From contig NMRA01001379.1 of NCBI GenBank assembly GCA_002633005.1, forward strand, positions 1 through 22,999: a stretch of 22,999 nucleotides of DNA. Reading direction: 5' to 3'. The notes beneath the pieces are model-generated. The model was not told the DNA's origin. It made no database searches and saw nothing but the letters and a program-made list of their open reading frames with translations. Each line of letters opens with the position of its first letter. Position 1 is the first letter of the stretch. Shown here piece after piece: positions 1-10,150 of the stretch. A program made the translations under genes and the position numbers. Source of the DNA: Phoronis australis. Taxonomy: Eukaryota; Phoronida; Phoronidae.

Positions 1-379
1 CCTAATTAGCCAATTTTATACTTCTCCCACCCTCCCTACCCTGGGTACCACGACATCTCCTCTCAACCGATTCATAGCTTTCCCACACTCTATCCCTTTC
101 GTCGAACAAAATCTGCTGTTGGTTATTGTTGTTTTTTCAGTCCCTGCTGGTAATTTCTTCAGGCCCGCAGCGTCATACCGTCTGGCAAGAACCGACGTCA
201 TTGGCTAGCGACCCAACCTGTACTCGAGCATCCATCACTGCAGCTTGCTTCTCTCCACCCCGGTCACAGCTCTCGGCACATACTGAGCCACAACACCACG
301 TTCCTTACAATATCTTTTTTATCAGTCCGGCTGGTCTGCTCACTCAGCTTGTCCGGAACCCAGCTTTGCAGGTTGTTAT

Positions 380-525
380 AGCCCAGTTGGCTGTTTGGTG
401 TACCCACTTTTTACTTTATATGATATTTGCCCATTTGGCAGTTTGTACCCACTTGGTACTTGGTATTGAATTTGCCGTTTTGCTCGACCCAGTTGGTAGG
501 CAATCGGCCATGTACCCATTTGGTA
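380..525. repeat. degenerate tandem repeat, about three units
   Basis: About three imperfect units, each with a CCCA(G/T)TTGG core followed by a GTACCCACTTGGTACT-like stretch, recur at roughly 382, 428 and 488. A long plus-strand open frame runs over it, but its peptide simply follows the repeat and has no domain I recognise, so I read it as non-coding. It may be the end of an LTR or another transposon, because it sits just before a hairpin and a TG run. Family unknown. Confidence 0.45.
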
Positions 526-583
526 CTACGCTAACCTGTGCCACTTAGCATCCGATACTCAGTTGTACTTTGGGTATCGGAAA

Positions 584-598
584 TGTGTGTGTGTGTGT
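584..598. repeat. (TG)n microsatellite
   Basis: An uninterrupted run of about seven TG units directly follows the degenerate tandem repeat. Confidence 0.9.
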
Positions 599-612
599 TA
601 TCTCTTGTTATT

Positions 613-633
613 AAGGAACCCATCTGGTTCCTT
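613..633. repeat. short perfect hairpin
   Basis: Arms AAGGAACC and GGTTCCTT pair perfectly around a CATCT loop. It lies 15 bases after the TG run and repeats the 'ACCCAnnTGGT' theme of the tandem repeat before it, so it probably belongs to the same repeat element. Confidence 0.6.
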
Positions 634-3050
634 CTGTGAAATATTTATTTGTAGAGCTGTGACCCTGAAATTCCCAATACAACTTAAAATATACATTATT
701 CTTGTTGTTTTATTTGTCCCCAATAACCCAAAATGAACTGGCTGGCTGAGTTACTTAGTTGGATTAACAAGGCATTTCAAAACCGTACTGTGCATTCAGC
801 ACATTTTTTTCCGTTTGGTCATTTTGGTGTCTGTATTACAATGCATAGAGCAATAATAGACAATAAAATTTGTAACGTTTGGTGTTTATCCCATTAATGT
901 TTATAATCTTTAATATCCTTCCATTTCGGCAGACTTTTAGTAGAACGCTGGATCGTAACCTCTATATTGTGTACGCTTGCGCAATAACTAACATATTTTC
1001 TAAAGGAATTAATATTAAATGTTGCGAATTCTATCTTGAAAAGACAGAAAGCAGCCATGGAACTTAAGAAGTTGTGATATTTACTTAACTATCACGATTT
1101 TGTGAAATCCTAACAAGCCAAGGAATTTTTTATTTCTCGTGGGATAATTTTGCATGTGTAAAAAATCACGGGCATCGCATTAGTTTTGAGGCATCGAAAA
1201 AGGGGGCTTGCACAGTGAGCAGATACACTGAATACCCAGCGCCTTTATATTGGCATTTAAAGACTATAAGGCTATAATGAGCCAGGTAACTGTTTTCACA
1301 CAAGGCTTATTTTAAAGATATTAAACAAAATGAGCTCTTACATTAAATTTTTTTATAAGATAGAAACTGCAGTAAATGATGTCTTGACTGGGCATGTTGT
1401 TAAGCCACTAAGCAGAATTAAATGCACAAACACTTTTTTTAGATAAATTATCATATTTTGTAAAAAGTGTTTAATCTAATAGATTGCTCAGGCAAGCGTG
1501 CTAACATTCATTAAAATCAGCGCGTAAGTAAATGACGACATTTCCAGCCAACGTTTGGGTTTATTACTCTACACCATTCTCAAGTGAGTACAGATAAATA
1601 ACCACATGATTAGAGTATGATGGGCCATTAAATTACTTAATAGATGTTCTCTGCATTAAGACAGCTTTGCTAGGGGAGCGTGAGGCCCTTACGATTCTGG
1701 TGTAGGGCCTCATGGTTTGGTCTGCGTACTTAGTTAAAGCTGTAAAATTTGCTCAGTCACTGCATGTAAATTGCAAAAGTGGAAATCTGGTGGTGATAGA
1801 TGCATGGCATACCCTCTATTATTTTTGTCACGTGGAGGTGAAAAATATAGTAAAACTGAGTTAAAATCAAATCACAAAATACAACGTGGTATAAACATTC
1901 GTGATGAAATATAAAACTCTGATAATGTTTTCAAAATTATCATACCGTTTTTGTTTTACGCAACCTTTCAGAGATTTGACAAAAACGTCAGTCTCATTTC
2001 GGATATCGCTTCATACGCACACAGGACACTGTAAAAACAAGTCTGCCAATTTTTTTCAGAGAACATTGCATTCCCTCATCAGTGCCTGAAATTTCAATGC
2101 AATGAAATCTATTAAAGATAGTTGTATTTCTAAGTGAATATCACTGTTTTCAAAGAGATGGCTTCCTGAAACAGCCTGCATTGTGTGAAGAATTTGCTCA
2201 AACAACCTGAAATAGCTGAAGATCTTAATGGATGGCAGCGCTGGTTAGCCAGATTTGTGGAATATGCAGTAACTTGCTTTCGGTGTATTGCGTTGGCTCG
2301 TGCCAAACATTGACAGGTACGTTTTGGCTTGGACTCAGAGGCGTCACCTAAATGTGAAAAGAGCAATGATCCGAAAAAATAGATTATATTACCATGCGCA
2401 GCGCTTTGAATCGTAAGCCGAATGAGGACAACTGTTTTTTAACAGTAGTATGGAAAGTCAAGTGATATTATGTATAAAGCACAGCCAGGCAAAATTTACC
2501 CACGGAGCTAACTTTCGTCGAATTATCTAATGTGTACAGATTTTGCAATTGCCATTTTCTTCCAATGTTGCAACACGTATTGTAACATCTGCAACGCCTA
2601 TACAGAGGCGTAGGAAGGCCTGTAAAAATGGGAGTGCATCCAACTACCATCTCCTTTTACCAAATTTAATCATTCTAATTCAAGTTCTCCAACACTTCGT
2701 TTAAGGTTAGATGGACAAAACATACAGAGTGCATTATTTTTAGTAGTATAGATGCAGGTTGTCTGTATTCCACCCACCCGATGTCACTGATCCATCCTCA
2801 AAATCTACACGATTAGTTTATATCAGAAAAAAATTGATGATGAATTAGTTGCTACCGGTAACAACAATACCTGAAACCACCAACCGCCCAAGAAAAGGTG
2901 TTCCAGACAATTGGTGTTCGCCATTGATTTCCTCTGACTTAGAGGTGATTATTACCATGGAGATTATATTAGGAATAGTAATTACCATTCACGTTCTTAC
3001 ACTTGGATGCGCCCAAAGACGTTCTGACAGAAACAACATGAATGTATCAA
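634..3050. other. no gene seen
   Basis: AT-rich sequence with only short open frames on both strands. None has a recognisable domain or a convincing pair of splice sites. A minus-strand stretch near 2863-2925 ends in a good donor-like CAG|GTATTG but has a poor acceptor and lies beyond the stop codon of the last exon candidate at 3354, so it is not called. Confidence 0.5.
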
Positions 3051-3057
3051 AAATGAT

Positions 3058-3063
3058 TTTATT
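3058..3063 (-). other. candidate poly(A) signal
   Basis: AATAAA on the minus strand, about 290 bases after the stop codon of the minus-strand terminal exon candidate. This spacing suits a 3' UTR. The hexamer is common by chance in AT-rich DNA, so the link is weak. Confidence 0.3.
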
Positions 3064-3353
3064 AATTCCCTTTGTTACGGTTGACAAGAAACTGTATTGC
3101 ATTCTGTTACATGTTTTCTCTTAAAGGACTCAATTCGGACTTTCGCCTGAAACACATAACAAGAAAGAAAACGGAGTTATTCATTCGCTTATCAACGTAA
3201 CTTTCAAATGATCTGGCAAACAATGCGTGCACAACGATTGGCTTGTAACGCGGGATAAAAGATGTTTCCATAAAATAGCATTATCTTATACTGACACACT
3301 ATGTACGGAAATACAAAAACGCACTTGCCAAGACTGAAATTTACTTACGCATG

Positions 3354-3457
3354 CTAAATTTTCCAATAGACCATAATGAAAGCAAGGCTGTAGAGAAGCA
3401 ACAAGAGGTTGGGCCTTAGCTGAGCTCCGTGATCAACTCCTCCAATGGGCTCGGCAT
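3354..3457 (-). CDS. terminal exon with hydrophobic C-terminal tail
   Basis: Seen: a strong minus-strand acceptor, a pyrimidine run (CTTCTTTTTTCAACAG) with an ATTAAT branch-like motif just upstream. It opens a phase-1 frame of 33 codons that closes with TAG at 3354-3356. The peptide starts with a polar stretch containing AEPIGGVDHGAQ and ends in about 20 mostly hydrophobic residues (LLLLLYSLAFIMVY) with only three residues after them. That is the usual form of a GPI-anchor attachment signal, or of a tail-anchored transmembrane segment. A donor-like GTAAGT lies five bases after the stop, so the 3' UTR may contain an intron. Its phase matches the donor of the exon candidate at 7290 and that of the exons at 18.3-19.1 kb. 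Protein family not recognised; the exon call rests on signals, not homology. Confidence 0.5.
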
Positions 3458-4135
3458 CTGTTGAAAAAAGAAGATTAATAAGAGGAAGATGTAAATATGA
3501 CAAGTAGTTGTGTGGTTTAAGATGAGTTGACAGTAACATTATTGATCAACGTTACATACATGTCGGTTTGAGCTTGAAAACAATAAATTAAGCTCAATTA
3601 TTGACCACAGGTTCTCGGTGCGTTTGCGCGAAGACGGAATTCCGTTCCTTGGATATACATGTAAACCTTGGGGCGTTTATTGGCAAAAATTATGCCAAAA
3701 ATCCTTCTAAGGAGAAGTGCAACACTCCACTTTTAGCTTTTGGCTTGCACAGACAATGGTTGATATTGCTTCGTCAAAGTCGTGCACGAAGGCTTCCCCT
3801 GAACCATCATTCGATGGGCCTGTCTTAATGAGTATTTTTGTGTGAAATTCTGGCACTCATAGGATCTTTCTACTTCCATGTGCTCGCTTTAGCTAACAGA
3901 ATGCGTGGTTGTTAAGGTCAGGCTCAGTCGGCTGACGTTTGTTGAGAACTCTGTCAATGGCAAGGCTGCCTGCAAGGACTCCCGGTAGTATCGCGTGATT
4001 GCTTTGGAAGACCAATTTTCATTCTTGATAGATTGCGTTCTTGCCGCTTGGATGCTCATTGGCTTCTGATCGCCTATAGCTGCCAATTCGTACAGTATAA
4101 CCCATGCTCAATTTTGACCGTAATGTTCTCAAGCT
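3458..4135. other. probable intron, nothing else seen
   Basis: Open frames here (a plus-strand one near 3601-3828 and a minus-strand one near 3889-4086) have no recognisable motif and no flanking splice signals that match the neighbouring phase-1 exons. Most simply intronic if the 7290 and 3354 exons belong to one transcript. Confidence 0.35.
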
Positions 4136-4193
4136 AATGGGGCTATTCGGAAAATCTTCAATAACTAGAGGGCGTGCGTGTACTAGTGGTGAT
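4136..4193 (+). repeat. left arm of a 3.5-kb-spaced inverted repeat
   Basis: Begins with the 16-mer AATGGGGCTATTCGGA and ends with GTACTAGTGGTGAT. Both strings recur exactly on the opposite strand at 7572-7626, in the same order and with nearly the same spacing (28 versus 25 bases). The middle is diverged. These may be two copies of a short interspersed element, the terminal repeats of a decayed transposon, or an inverted duplication of promoter-proximal sequence. No clear target duplication is visible outside the arms. Confidence 0.75.
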
Positions 4194-6122
4194 AGATTAA
4201 CAGCCTCGATTTCGCGAGCCCTTTAAATACATGGTGAAATGGCTTGCAGCCGCGCCAACTGAATCTGAGATTGCGTAAAAAGGGTGCTTCTATGAGAGGA
4301 AGTAAGCACGACCTCATACAAAGGTAAGGTTATTTTAACGATTATTCCATGATTATTCTTCCGATGCCTGTTAACTGAGGCACTCACCGATGTCGACTTC
4401 GCGGCAGTCAGTCGCCAGCCAGAGTCTGGTTAATCTTGTGATACGATACTTGACGTAGCAATCGGGATATTTTCGTACATCAAAGCATTATTATTGTTTG
4501 GAATGTTTTCTAAAAGTTTATCAGTGACAGTTACATCAATCAATGCTGAATGTTTATGCTGTCAACTCGATACAGGTTAATGAGTTAAGGTTACAATCCA
4601 ATCCCAATGGCAAAGGGTACGTGAGTGATAAATATCCATTGCATTAGACTATTTGTTAACTCCCTATCATATGTCTTCTGGAAATCTATTACACGTTGAA
4701 ATGGAAATCTATCACGTCAGTTTTCACGTAACCTTTGGTTTGTGCCGTGCAGAGGAGATATGCATCGCTTCTGTACCATCCCTGAATGGACTGGACAAAA
4801 ATTGGTTTTTAGCATTTGACTGCAGCTAACCAACAAAATCTTCCCATCCAGTGCAGATCTGTTGTCAAAGCCTACTTTCAATATTGGAGACAACGAACAA
4901 AGCCTTTGAAAAGGAACAGCTATTTTTAAAGTCATTTTTGTTAAATTACTTATTCAGGTCCCGAGGGAGGATTGGCATGGGGGGTTGTAATATTTGGTAC
5001 AACTGAATGTGTGGAAATAACAGGTAATACATGTTTGGGGAAAAGAGCATGGTGAGGTAATTCTTAACCTTCACGAAGTCCCTTCAAGTTGATTTCATGA
5101 AACTGTTTTGCTACTTGTATCAATTGTAAAACCACGAAAATATATTACATTTTCCGAATTCACAGTGACTGAATAGTCTTAACTCATGCCTTGAAATGTT
5201 GCAAGTCGTTATAAATTCAAATGACTGCCATTTTTGTGAAAATTGCATTTTTGATGGTGCCTTACGATTTGTAATTACTCTTAAACAACAGAAAGATTAT
5301 CCATCATTTTTAAATGACCCAAGTCTTCATATCTTCTATAAGAAGAAAAACGGTTCCCTCAACCTTAGGCTAGAAGTATGCTTGACAGACCCATGAACCT
5401 GTAATCTGAGTTTAAAATTGCTGAAAGTATCAAAATTAAAAAGGCTTGAAAATGGGTAACAAAGGTTTGAAGTTGTCTCAAAAAACTTGTATATTTTACA
5501 GACAAGTGATGCGTTTAAAGAATTGTTATGGCTAGGGATAAAAAATAAAGACACAGTTTTATGCAATACTCATTATATACACCCTTGGTTTCTGAAAATA
5601 GTAATTATTTACTTTTATGTGAAACTGTAGACCAATCACCATATATTTTTGAAAAACAGGGATAACATTTTTGATCCAATCTGGAGTACTTAATTATTCA
5701 TATTTCAATATTTGTTCCAGGTTCAGTGACATTTTAAGGCCACTTCAAGCTGTATCATAGACAAGCTTTGTTACTCCGTTCTCTTCCCACAGCACTTCCA
5801 CACACCAGCAGTGCTGCATGGCACAATGTGCAAGTCAGTGGCCCTGGAGAAATGTGAATCGCAGTACTAAGTTACCATAAGACAATGTGCCAGTGGAGTG
5901 TCTGTGTATCCAGACGAACTATATCTGACTGCTACACAAATAAGCCTTGTTGGTGAGGATGCCCTTTCATAGGCAATGAGTCATGTGTGGACAATAGCTT
6001 ATTTCCTTTCCTGGAAGAAACATGAGGGACTGAAGCTAAAGAAGACCTAGTCACACTCTGGTCTAGTTCAGAGTCTGATTTTGGGCTCAAAACGATTCAA
6101 GTGATATGCTGCTGTGTTTACC
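4194..6122. other. no gene seen
   Basis: AT-rich, with scattered short open frames. A minus-strand frame at 4717-4935 contains an acceptor-like TTAGCTGCAG, but the phase-1 reading after it stops at once. Nothing here is supported as coding. Confidence 0.45.
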
Positions 6123-6263
6123 TTCAAGGGTCTAATTGTGGATGTTATTGAGGCTGAATGAGGTTACATGAAAGAAAGCCACGTGTTGAAACTGGACCTT
6201 TTTTACAAGCGCTTCTATAGGCCATTGAAACTAGAACCCAGTGAAATGAAAGCCAAAAGCTGA
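6123..6263 (+). pseudogene. RhoGEF (DH-domain) -like relic
   Basis: One plus-strand frame reads 46 codons with a single internal TGA (6159-6161) and closes at 6261-6263. Its peptide follows the pattern at the start of Dbl-homology (RhoGEF) domains: an acidic 'DVIEAE' in the place of the usual hydrophobic-x-TE motif, then 'GYMKE', 'HVLKL', 'LFYKRFYRPL' and 'LEPSEMKA'. This resembles DH helix 1 of the RGS-RhoGEF group (ARHGEF1/11/12, Drosophila RhoGEF2), where TE..(Y/H)(M/V)(R/K)..(K/R)VL...FY/F and a P.EE(L/M) stretch occur in this order. Fifty codons upstream other frames are open but broken, so it could be a decayed processed copy or a dead exon. The likeness is from memory of the family, not a search. 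The rest of the DH domain and any PH domain are absent. Confidence 0.35.
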
Positions 6264-7289
6264 GTGACATTAAATTTTCCTTTCAGAAGAAAGGCTTTAT
6301 ACTATTGGTAAAAACTTTTCAATTTGGTACAGATTATGGGGAAATGACATTCAGTGACTGCATCGATTGTCTTATTGTATGTTTTCAATTGTAGCTAGCT
6401 GGATAAGAATCTGCTATGCACAAGATTCGAGAATAAACAATTATCAGTGTATTTAAAAACAAATGGCAAACTGAAAAAGCACAGAAAGAAACAACATTGC
6501 GAGGGAGTCCATAATCAGGCATATCAGGTGCTGAATTTCTGAATTACGTTCAATTCTCTCAGGTTATTGCTGAAGGATTGCTTTTCACTTTGTCCAACGG
6601 TGAAATAGATGGTCAGGCGGTTGGTTTCAGTTGTTTTTTCTTGCCTGTAACAGAATAGAAATATTAGCAAATTGTAAAAGAAAAGACAAGACAAAACTAC
6701 TTTTGTAAGGCAGAACATACTTGACATTTCATCTTCATGTTTATGTGTAGAAACTAATAACCTTTGTACCCAAGTCTTATTTAATATCTGAATTAAAATA
6801 TGTGAAACAGGCTAAAAGTGATTTAACAATGTGTATTTTTCATGACACTTAAAATGTGCTTCTGATCTCAACAAGTAAAATTCATTCTAGGTGTCAATTT
6901 TTTTCCAATGCAATGTTACGACATTTACTGAATTAAGGCTTATTCATGTTAATTCGATAACTGAGCTGGTGGTCCTGGGGGTGGGGTCCACGATAAAATA
7001 AGGAAACTCACTCATCTAGAGAATTTTATTGGAAACAGCATAGTTTTGAAGAGAAACTGCTGTGAAAAAGTCACTCTTGACTTCTGTGCATCACGTACCA
7101 TACACCTCTTATTTTGGGAGCACTCCCACCCAGGACAATATGAATATGTGCTGCTAGCCTACCCGGCATCGGGTGAGTTTCCAAAAAGAAACACTTAGTT
7201 CCACTCAATAAAACTGTTATTCAGTGGGGTAACTGGTGGGGATAACATCACCGAACGATGTTGATAGAAACTGATTGCTAAAAACTTAC
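6264..7289. other. probable intron, no supported gene
   Basis: A minus-strand frame (6526-6660) follows a good acceptor (TTCTATTCTGTTACAG), but it reads in phase 2, has no plausible donor before its TGA and does not fit the phase-1 exon upstream. The rest has no recognisable content. Confidence 0.4.
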
Positions 7290-7460
7290 CAAGTAATGTT
7301 GTGTAGTCTCCGAATGGAACTGCATAGTCATAGACATAGAGCACACACGGGGCTTCAGCATCCACACACTTTTTGTCAGTTAGTTGACCCTGTTGACCGC
7401 AGTTGTCCACGAATATAGTAACCTTAGGTCTTTTGGGAATTTGTGGCCACCTGTCGAAGA
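7290..7460 (-). CDS. candidate phase 1-1 extracellular exon
   Basis: Seen: a minus-strand open stretch ending at a consensus donor (TTG|GTAAGT at 7289/7290), phase 1. An acceptor-like GTGCAAG, with a CTAAT branch-like motif and a modest pyrimidine tract, gives a start at 7460, also phase 1. The exon is then 171 bases (57 codons), symmetrical. The peptide begins FDRWPQIPKRPKVTIF, has three cysteines (VDNCGQ, KKCVD, APCVL) and ends VPFGDYTTLL. Joined to the exon at 3354-3457 the split codon becomes Asp and the frame stays open into the hydrophobic tail. An alternative is that this is the first coding exon: an ATG with a signal-peptide-like sequence lies at 7523-7525 but is one base out of frame. 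No family is recognised, and the spacing of the cysteines does not fit a domain I know. Confidence 0.45.
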
Positions 7461-7525
7461 CTTGCACCAGGGAAATTAGCAGTAATAAGGCTTAGCGCGA
7501 CGACGTATTTTGATAAAAATTCCAT
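7427..7525 (-). other. candidate start codon with signal-peptide-like reading
   Basis: ATG (7523-7525, context AAAAGATGG) opens MEFLSKYVVALSLITANF and then PGAS, a good signal-peptide profile: short charged start, hydrophobic core, small residues. The frame stops at a TAA about 32 codons in. The neighbouring frame, which leads into the 7290-7460 exon, also reads hydrophobic here (ALLLLISLVQ) but has a TAA at 7492-7494. One extra base relative to an intact gene would explain both, as would splicing at CAG|GTGGCC. So either a pseudogene-type frameshift, an assembly error, or chance. Confidence 0.3.
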
Positions 7526-7571
7526 CTTTTACCAGTTGTTTACATGCAGACAGCCACGCATGCGCAATTCA

Positions 7572-7626
7572 ATCACCACTAGTACAGCAGCGACACCGCG
7601 AGCAGAATTCTCCGAATAGCCCCATT
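7572..7626 (-). repeat. right arm of the inverted repeat
   Basis: Opposite-strand copy of 4136-4193, with 16 and 14 exactly matching end bases and a diverged middle. It lies 47-101 bases upstream of the candidate minus-strand ATG at 7523-7525, so it would fall in the 5' UTR or promoter of that gene model. Outside the arms the two flanks share nothing obvious. Confidence 0.75.
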
Positions 7627-7774
7627 GGTTAACTCGGTGAAAAAGTCCCTCAGTTCGCGGAGAAGTTCATCGCAGGTGTGTTATATCGTCGACCTACTGT
7701 TTCATATTATCTTAACCGCCCACATCACTCCCAGCAAAAAGTAGTTGCTGGTGATGTAAACGTAATTTTTGTCA

Positions 7775-8225
7775 TGAATTCTCATGAAGTTAATTAAGTG
7801 CAAATTTCATCCCAACAAAACAGTTTATGTTATATAACAATTCCGGACATCTTCTGTTGTTGTTTGCTATTTCACTGGGAAGTGCCCACTTACAGTAAAA
7901 CCCTATACATATAAGTCAAACAGCTGTCCAGACTCCATTGATGTTCATGAGTTCGATGAAATCACCGGAACTCTCAATATTGTTGTTTAGCACTCACAAC
8001 CCACAAGTATTTCTATTCACTATACATATTGTAGCTCAAGTTAATAAACTGTGTGTGTCAGTACAAGCTCAACGACTGTGCTAGTTTTTATTCTGCTCTC
8101 CATCGACTTGCTGCTGCTACCTTGTTAGCCAACTATCTACCGTTCAACCAAGAACCGCGTAACCCAAATATACTACCACGATCATCCCCGCACTAGGGGA
8201 ATCCGCGTCTTCACATTGCTGATAC
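7775..8225 (+). repeat. 5' LTR of the BEL element
   Basis: Matches 13717-14186 along its whole length, starting at TGAATTCTCATGAAG against TGCATTCTCATAAAG and running through ...CACATTGC(T/C)GAT. Shared landmarks are the perfect palindrome TGTTATATAACA followed by ATTCCGGACATCTT, CAAACAGCTGTCCAGACTCC, and AATAAA followed by a GT-rich stretch. The 3' copy has about 20 extra bases after CAAATTTCATC. An earlier TG (7755) is possible, but sequence before about 7773 no longer matches the other copy. Confidence 0.9.
8043..8048 (+). promoter_or_regulatory. LTR poly(A) signal (5' copy)
   Basis: AATAAA followed at once by CTGTGTGTGTCAG, a GT-rich downstream element. The same pair occurs in the 3' LTR at 14004-14009, as expected for the R region of an LTR. 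Confidence 0.6.
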
Positions 8226-8229
8226 CCCC

Positions 8230-8256
8230 TTCATTGCTGGTGCCAAGTGACCCAAG
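8230..8256 (+). other. primer-binding-site region
   Basis: Immediately after the 5' LTR lies TGGTGCCAAGTGACCC and then the gag ATG. Elements of the BEL group commonly have a TGGTGCC..GTGACC stretch here, where a tRNA 3' end primes minus-strand synthesis. Which tRNA is used cannot be told by eye. Confidence 0.45.
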
Positions 8257-9660
8257 ATGGATGTCAACTGCCAAGATGCCAGAATGAACTTCTTCAGAAG
8301 GAGAGCCATCAAAGGGCAAATCACACAGATTGTGAAGGCCACACATCACCTCATGGAACAAGCCGAAGACACACCGGACGTGCCACTACGACTCGCGAAA
8401 TATATCGATGATCTAGATGGAAAGATCAAAACAGTAACTGAACTATTCACTAACTACGCCCAATATGTCGACCCTTACCAACTAGATAATTACGCAGAAG
8501 ACATGTCATCCTACCTAGATGAAGTGGACAATCAGCTTCGGGACATGAGGTTCCACCGCAAGACGAATATATGTCAAAGCACACCTACAAGTGAGTCAAA
8601 TATCTCGCCAACAACGCCAGCACCGATCAAAGCCCCATCCAAGACCAGGATCAACCTCTCAAACCTACATCTCTCTGTATTCTTTGGAGACCAACTGAAA
8701 TGGCTGGAATTCTACCACTCATTCGAAGCTGTTATTCATAAAGATACCACCCTTGCTCCGATGCAAAAAGTTCAATATTTACGAGCTCAACTATCTGGTG
8801 ACGCCGCCTAAGTCACAGAAGGTCTGCCACTATCAAATGATTCCTGTCAAGCCGCCTTGAAGCAACTGAATGACATCTATGTTAAGACTGAAGATCTAGT
8901 CACTCATTAAACTACAGCGTTGCTGAACATCCCTGTCCCCTCATCCGATGCTACCAAATTACGTCGATTCCACGTGCCTACGCGGTTTAGAGACACTAGG
9001 ACAAGTCGCCGCACATGATCGTGTGCTTGTGACCATCATACGTCAAAAGATACCTAAGGATGTGCTAATTCGATCAAATCGTGACCATGTCGGAGAAAAA
9101 TGGTCCATCGAAAAACTGATGAATGACCTTGACAAGGACATCAATACAACCAAGCTGGAAATTTTACAAATACTGATGTAAGTACAGATTTTTATACAAC
9201 GTCTGCCTTTTATACTGGGAATCGCCCAAGGCCAACTTACGGTTCCCATCCAAGTGGCAATAGACGCCCCCCACCCCCCACGCCAAGATGCACTCCATCG
9301 AAGTACCCCAATCCGAGGATCAACACCCACCAGAACTCGCAACATAGACAGCCATCTCAGCGCTCACCCCGTTTTTTGTAATCAAGGCCACACTGCTAAT
9401 CAGTGTACATCTGTGACAGATGTCAAAAAACGAAAGGACATCGTGAAACAAGCTCGATTGTGCTTTAAGTGTTTATCTGACCGACACCTGAAACACGATT
9501 GCCCATCCAAGTTTTCCTGTCGCAACTGTGGACAGATACACCACACCTGATGGTGCAATGCCACCATGAATCAACCATCGCCGCCGCATTCTCCGTTGAT
9601 TCAACAAGCTAATCCTCTGCCGAGACGCCAACGAGTCCAACCTCCCAAAATACACATGTG
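8257..9660 (+). pseudogene. BEL gag, broken
   Basis: Structural capsid and nucleocapsid part of the BEL polyprotein. The ATG at 8257 opens 184 intact codons: a helical N-terminal part, then the capsid pattern 'LSNLHLSVFFGDQLKWLEFY' and 'KVQYLRAQLSGDAA' typical of BEL gag. The frame stops at 8809. Coding continues in the same frame and others (GLPLSND, ALKQLNDIYVKTEDLVTH), then 8948-9181. Near 9379 'FCNQGHTANQC' is a zinc-knuckle-like motif whose first Cys is missing. At 9461-9502 a complete CX2CX4HX4C knuckle (CFKCLSDRHLKHDC) is present, followed by a partial 'CRNCGQIHHT' cut by TGA at 9548. At least three stops or frameshifts separate the pieces. Confidence 0.9.
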
Positions 9661-10150
9661 AAGCTGACACCCAGGTCAGGACCAATCTTTTTGAAGACCG
9701 CCGTTGCCACCATATCAAGAGGATCAGCCCATGCAAAATGTAACGTATCATTTGATGACGGATGCCAACGCACATTCATGACACAACGTGTTTCCGAGAA
9801 ATTGGGTATCCACCAACACGACTGTTCTACTAAAAAGATCAACTTGTCCACCTTTGGAGAACGGAAACTACCGCAATGGAAAAACCAGCTGATACTAATG
9901 AACTAACAACAAAACAAGGTAAAATGACTTTATCTGCTATTATTGTGCCACACATATCGACAACTGTTAAGAATCACCAACCTCAAGTGCTGCATCATCA
10001 TGATTATCTTAGACAGTTACCCCGCCTAGCCTCACATGAGCCATCGAAAGATTTTGAAATCGACCTGTTGATTGGATCTACTACTACTACAATGTTGTTG
10101 ACGACAACGTAATTAGAGGTCCAGGACACACAGCTGTAAAATCACAACTA
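9661..10150 (+). pseudogene. BEL aspartic protease region, broken
   Basis: The peptide 'FLKTAVATISRGSAHAKCN' leads to 'FDDGCQRTFMTQRVSEKLG' (from 9751). This is the BEL protease pattern, where the first of the paired motifs is an acidic-DG followed by QR(S/T)F. The enzyme would process the gag-pol polyprotein. The frame stops after 9906 and resumes one frame over. Near 10055 'FEIDLLIGS' and 'NVVDDNVIRGPGHTAVKSQLGYLL' (in two frames around a run of ACT/TAC triplets at 10080-10092) represent the segment between protease and RT. Triplet slippage there is a likely cause of the frameshift. Confidence 0.85.

Noticed and set aside
126-548. 140-codon plus-strand open frame
   Set aside because: It follows the degenerate tandem repeat, has no domain and no splice support; treated as chance over a repeat.
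4717-4935. Minus-strand exon candidate after TTAGCTGCAG
   Set aside because: The phase-1 reading stops immediately; the phase-0 reading is short and matches no neighbour.
6526-6660. Minus-strand exon-like frame after a good acceptor ('NRLTIYFTVGQSEKQS')
   Set aside because: Reads in phase 2, has no donor before its stop and does not join the phase-1 exon upstream; a 76-base mini-intron with a GTATGT donor at 6721 also fails to give an open joined frame.
7290-7460. Likeness of the 'DNCG...C...PC.L' pattern to NPC2/ML-domain proteins
   Set aside because: Spacing and the rest of the domain do not fit, and no following exon resembles NPC2.
9043-9851. Three minus-strand open frames over the BEL gag and protease
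   Set aside because: Antisense shadows of the plus-strand coding sequence.
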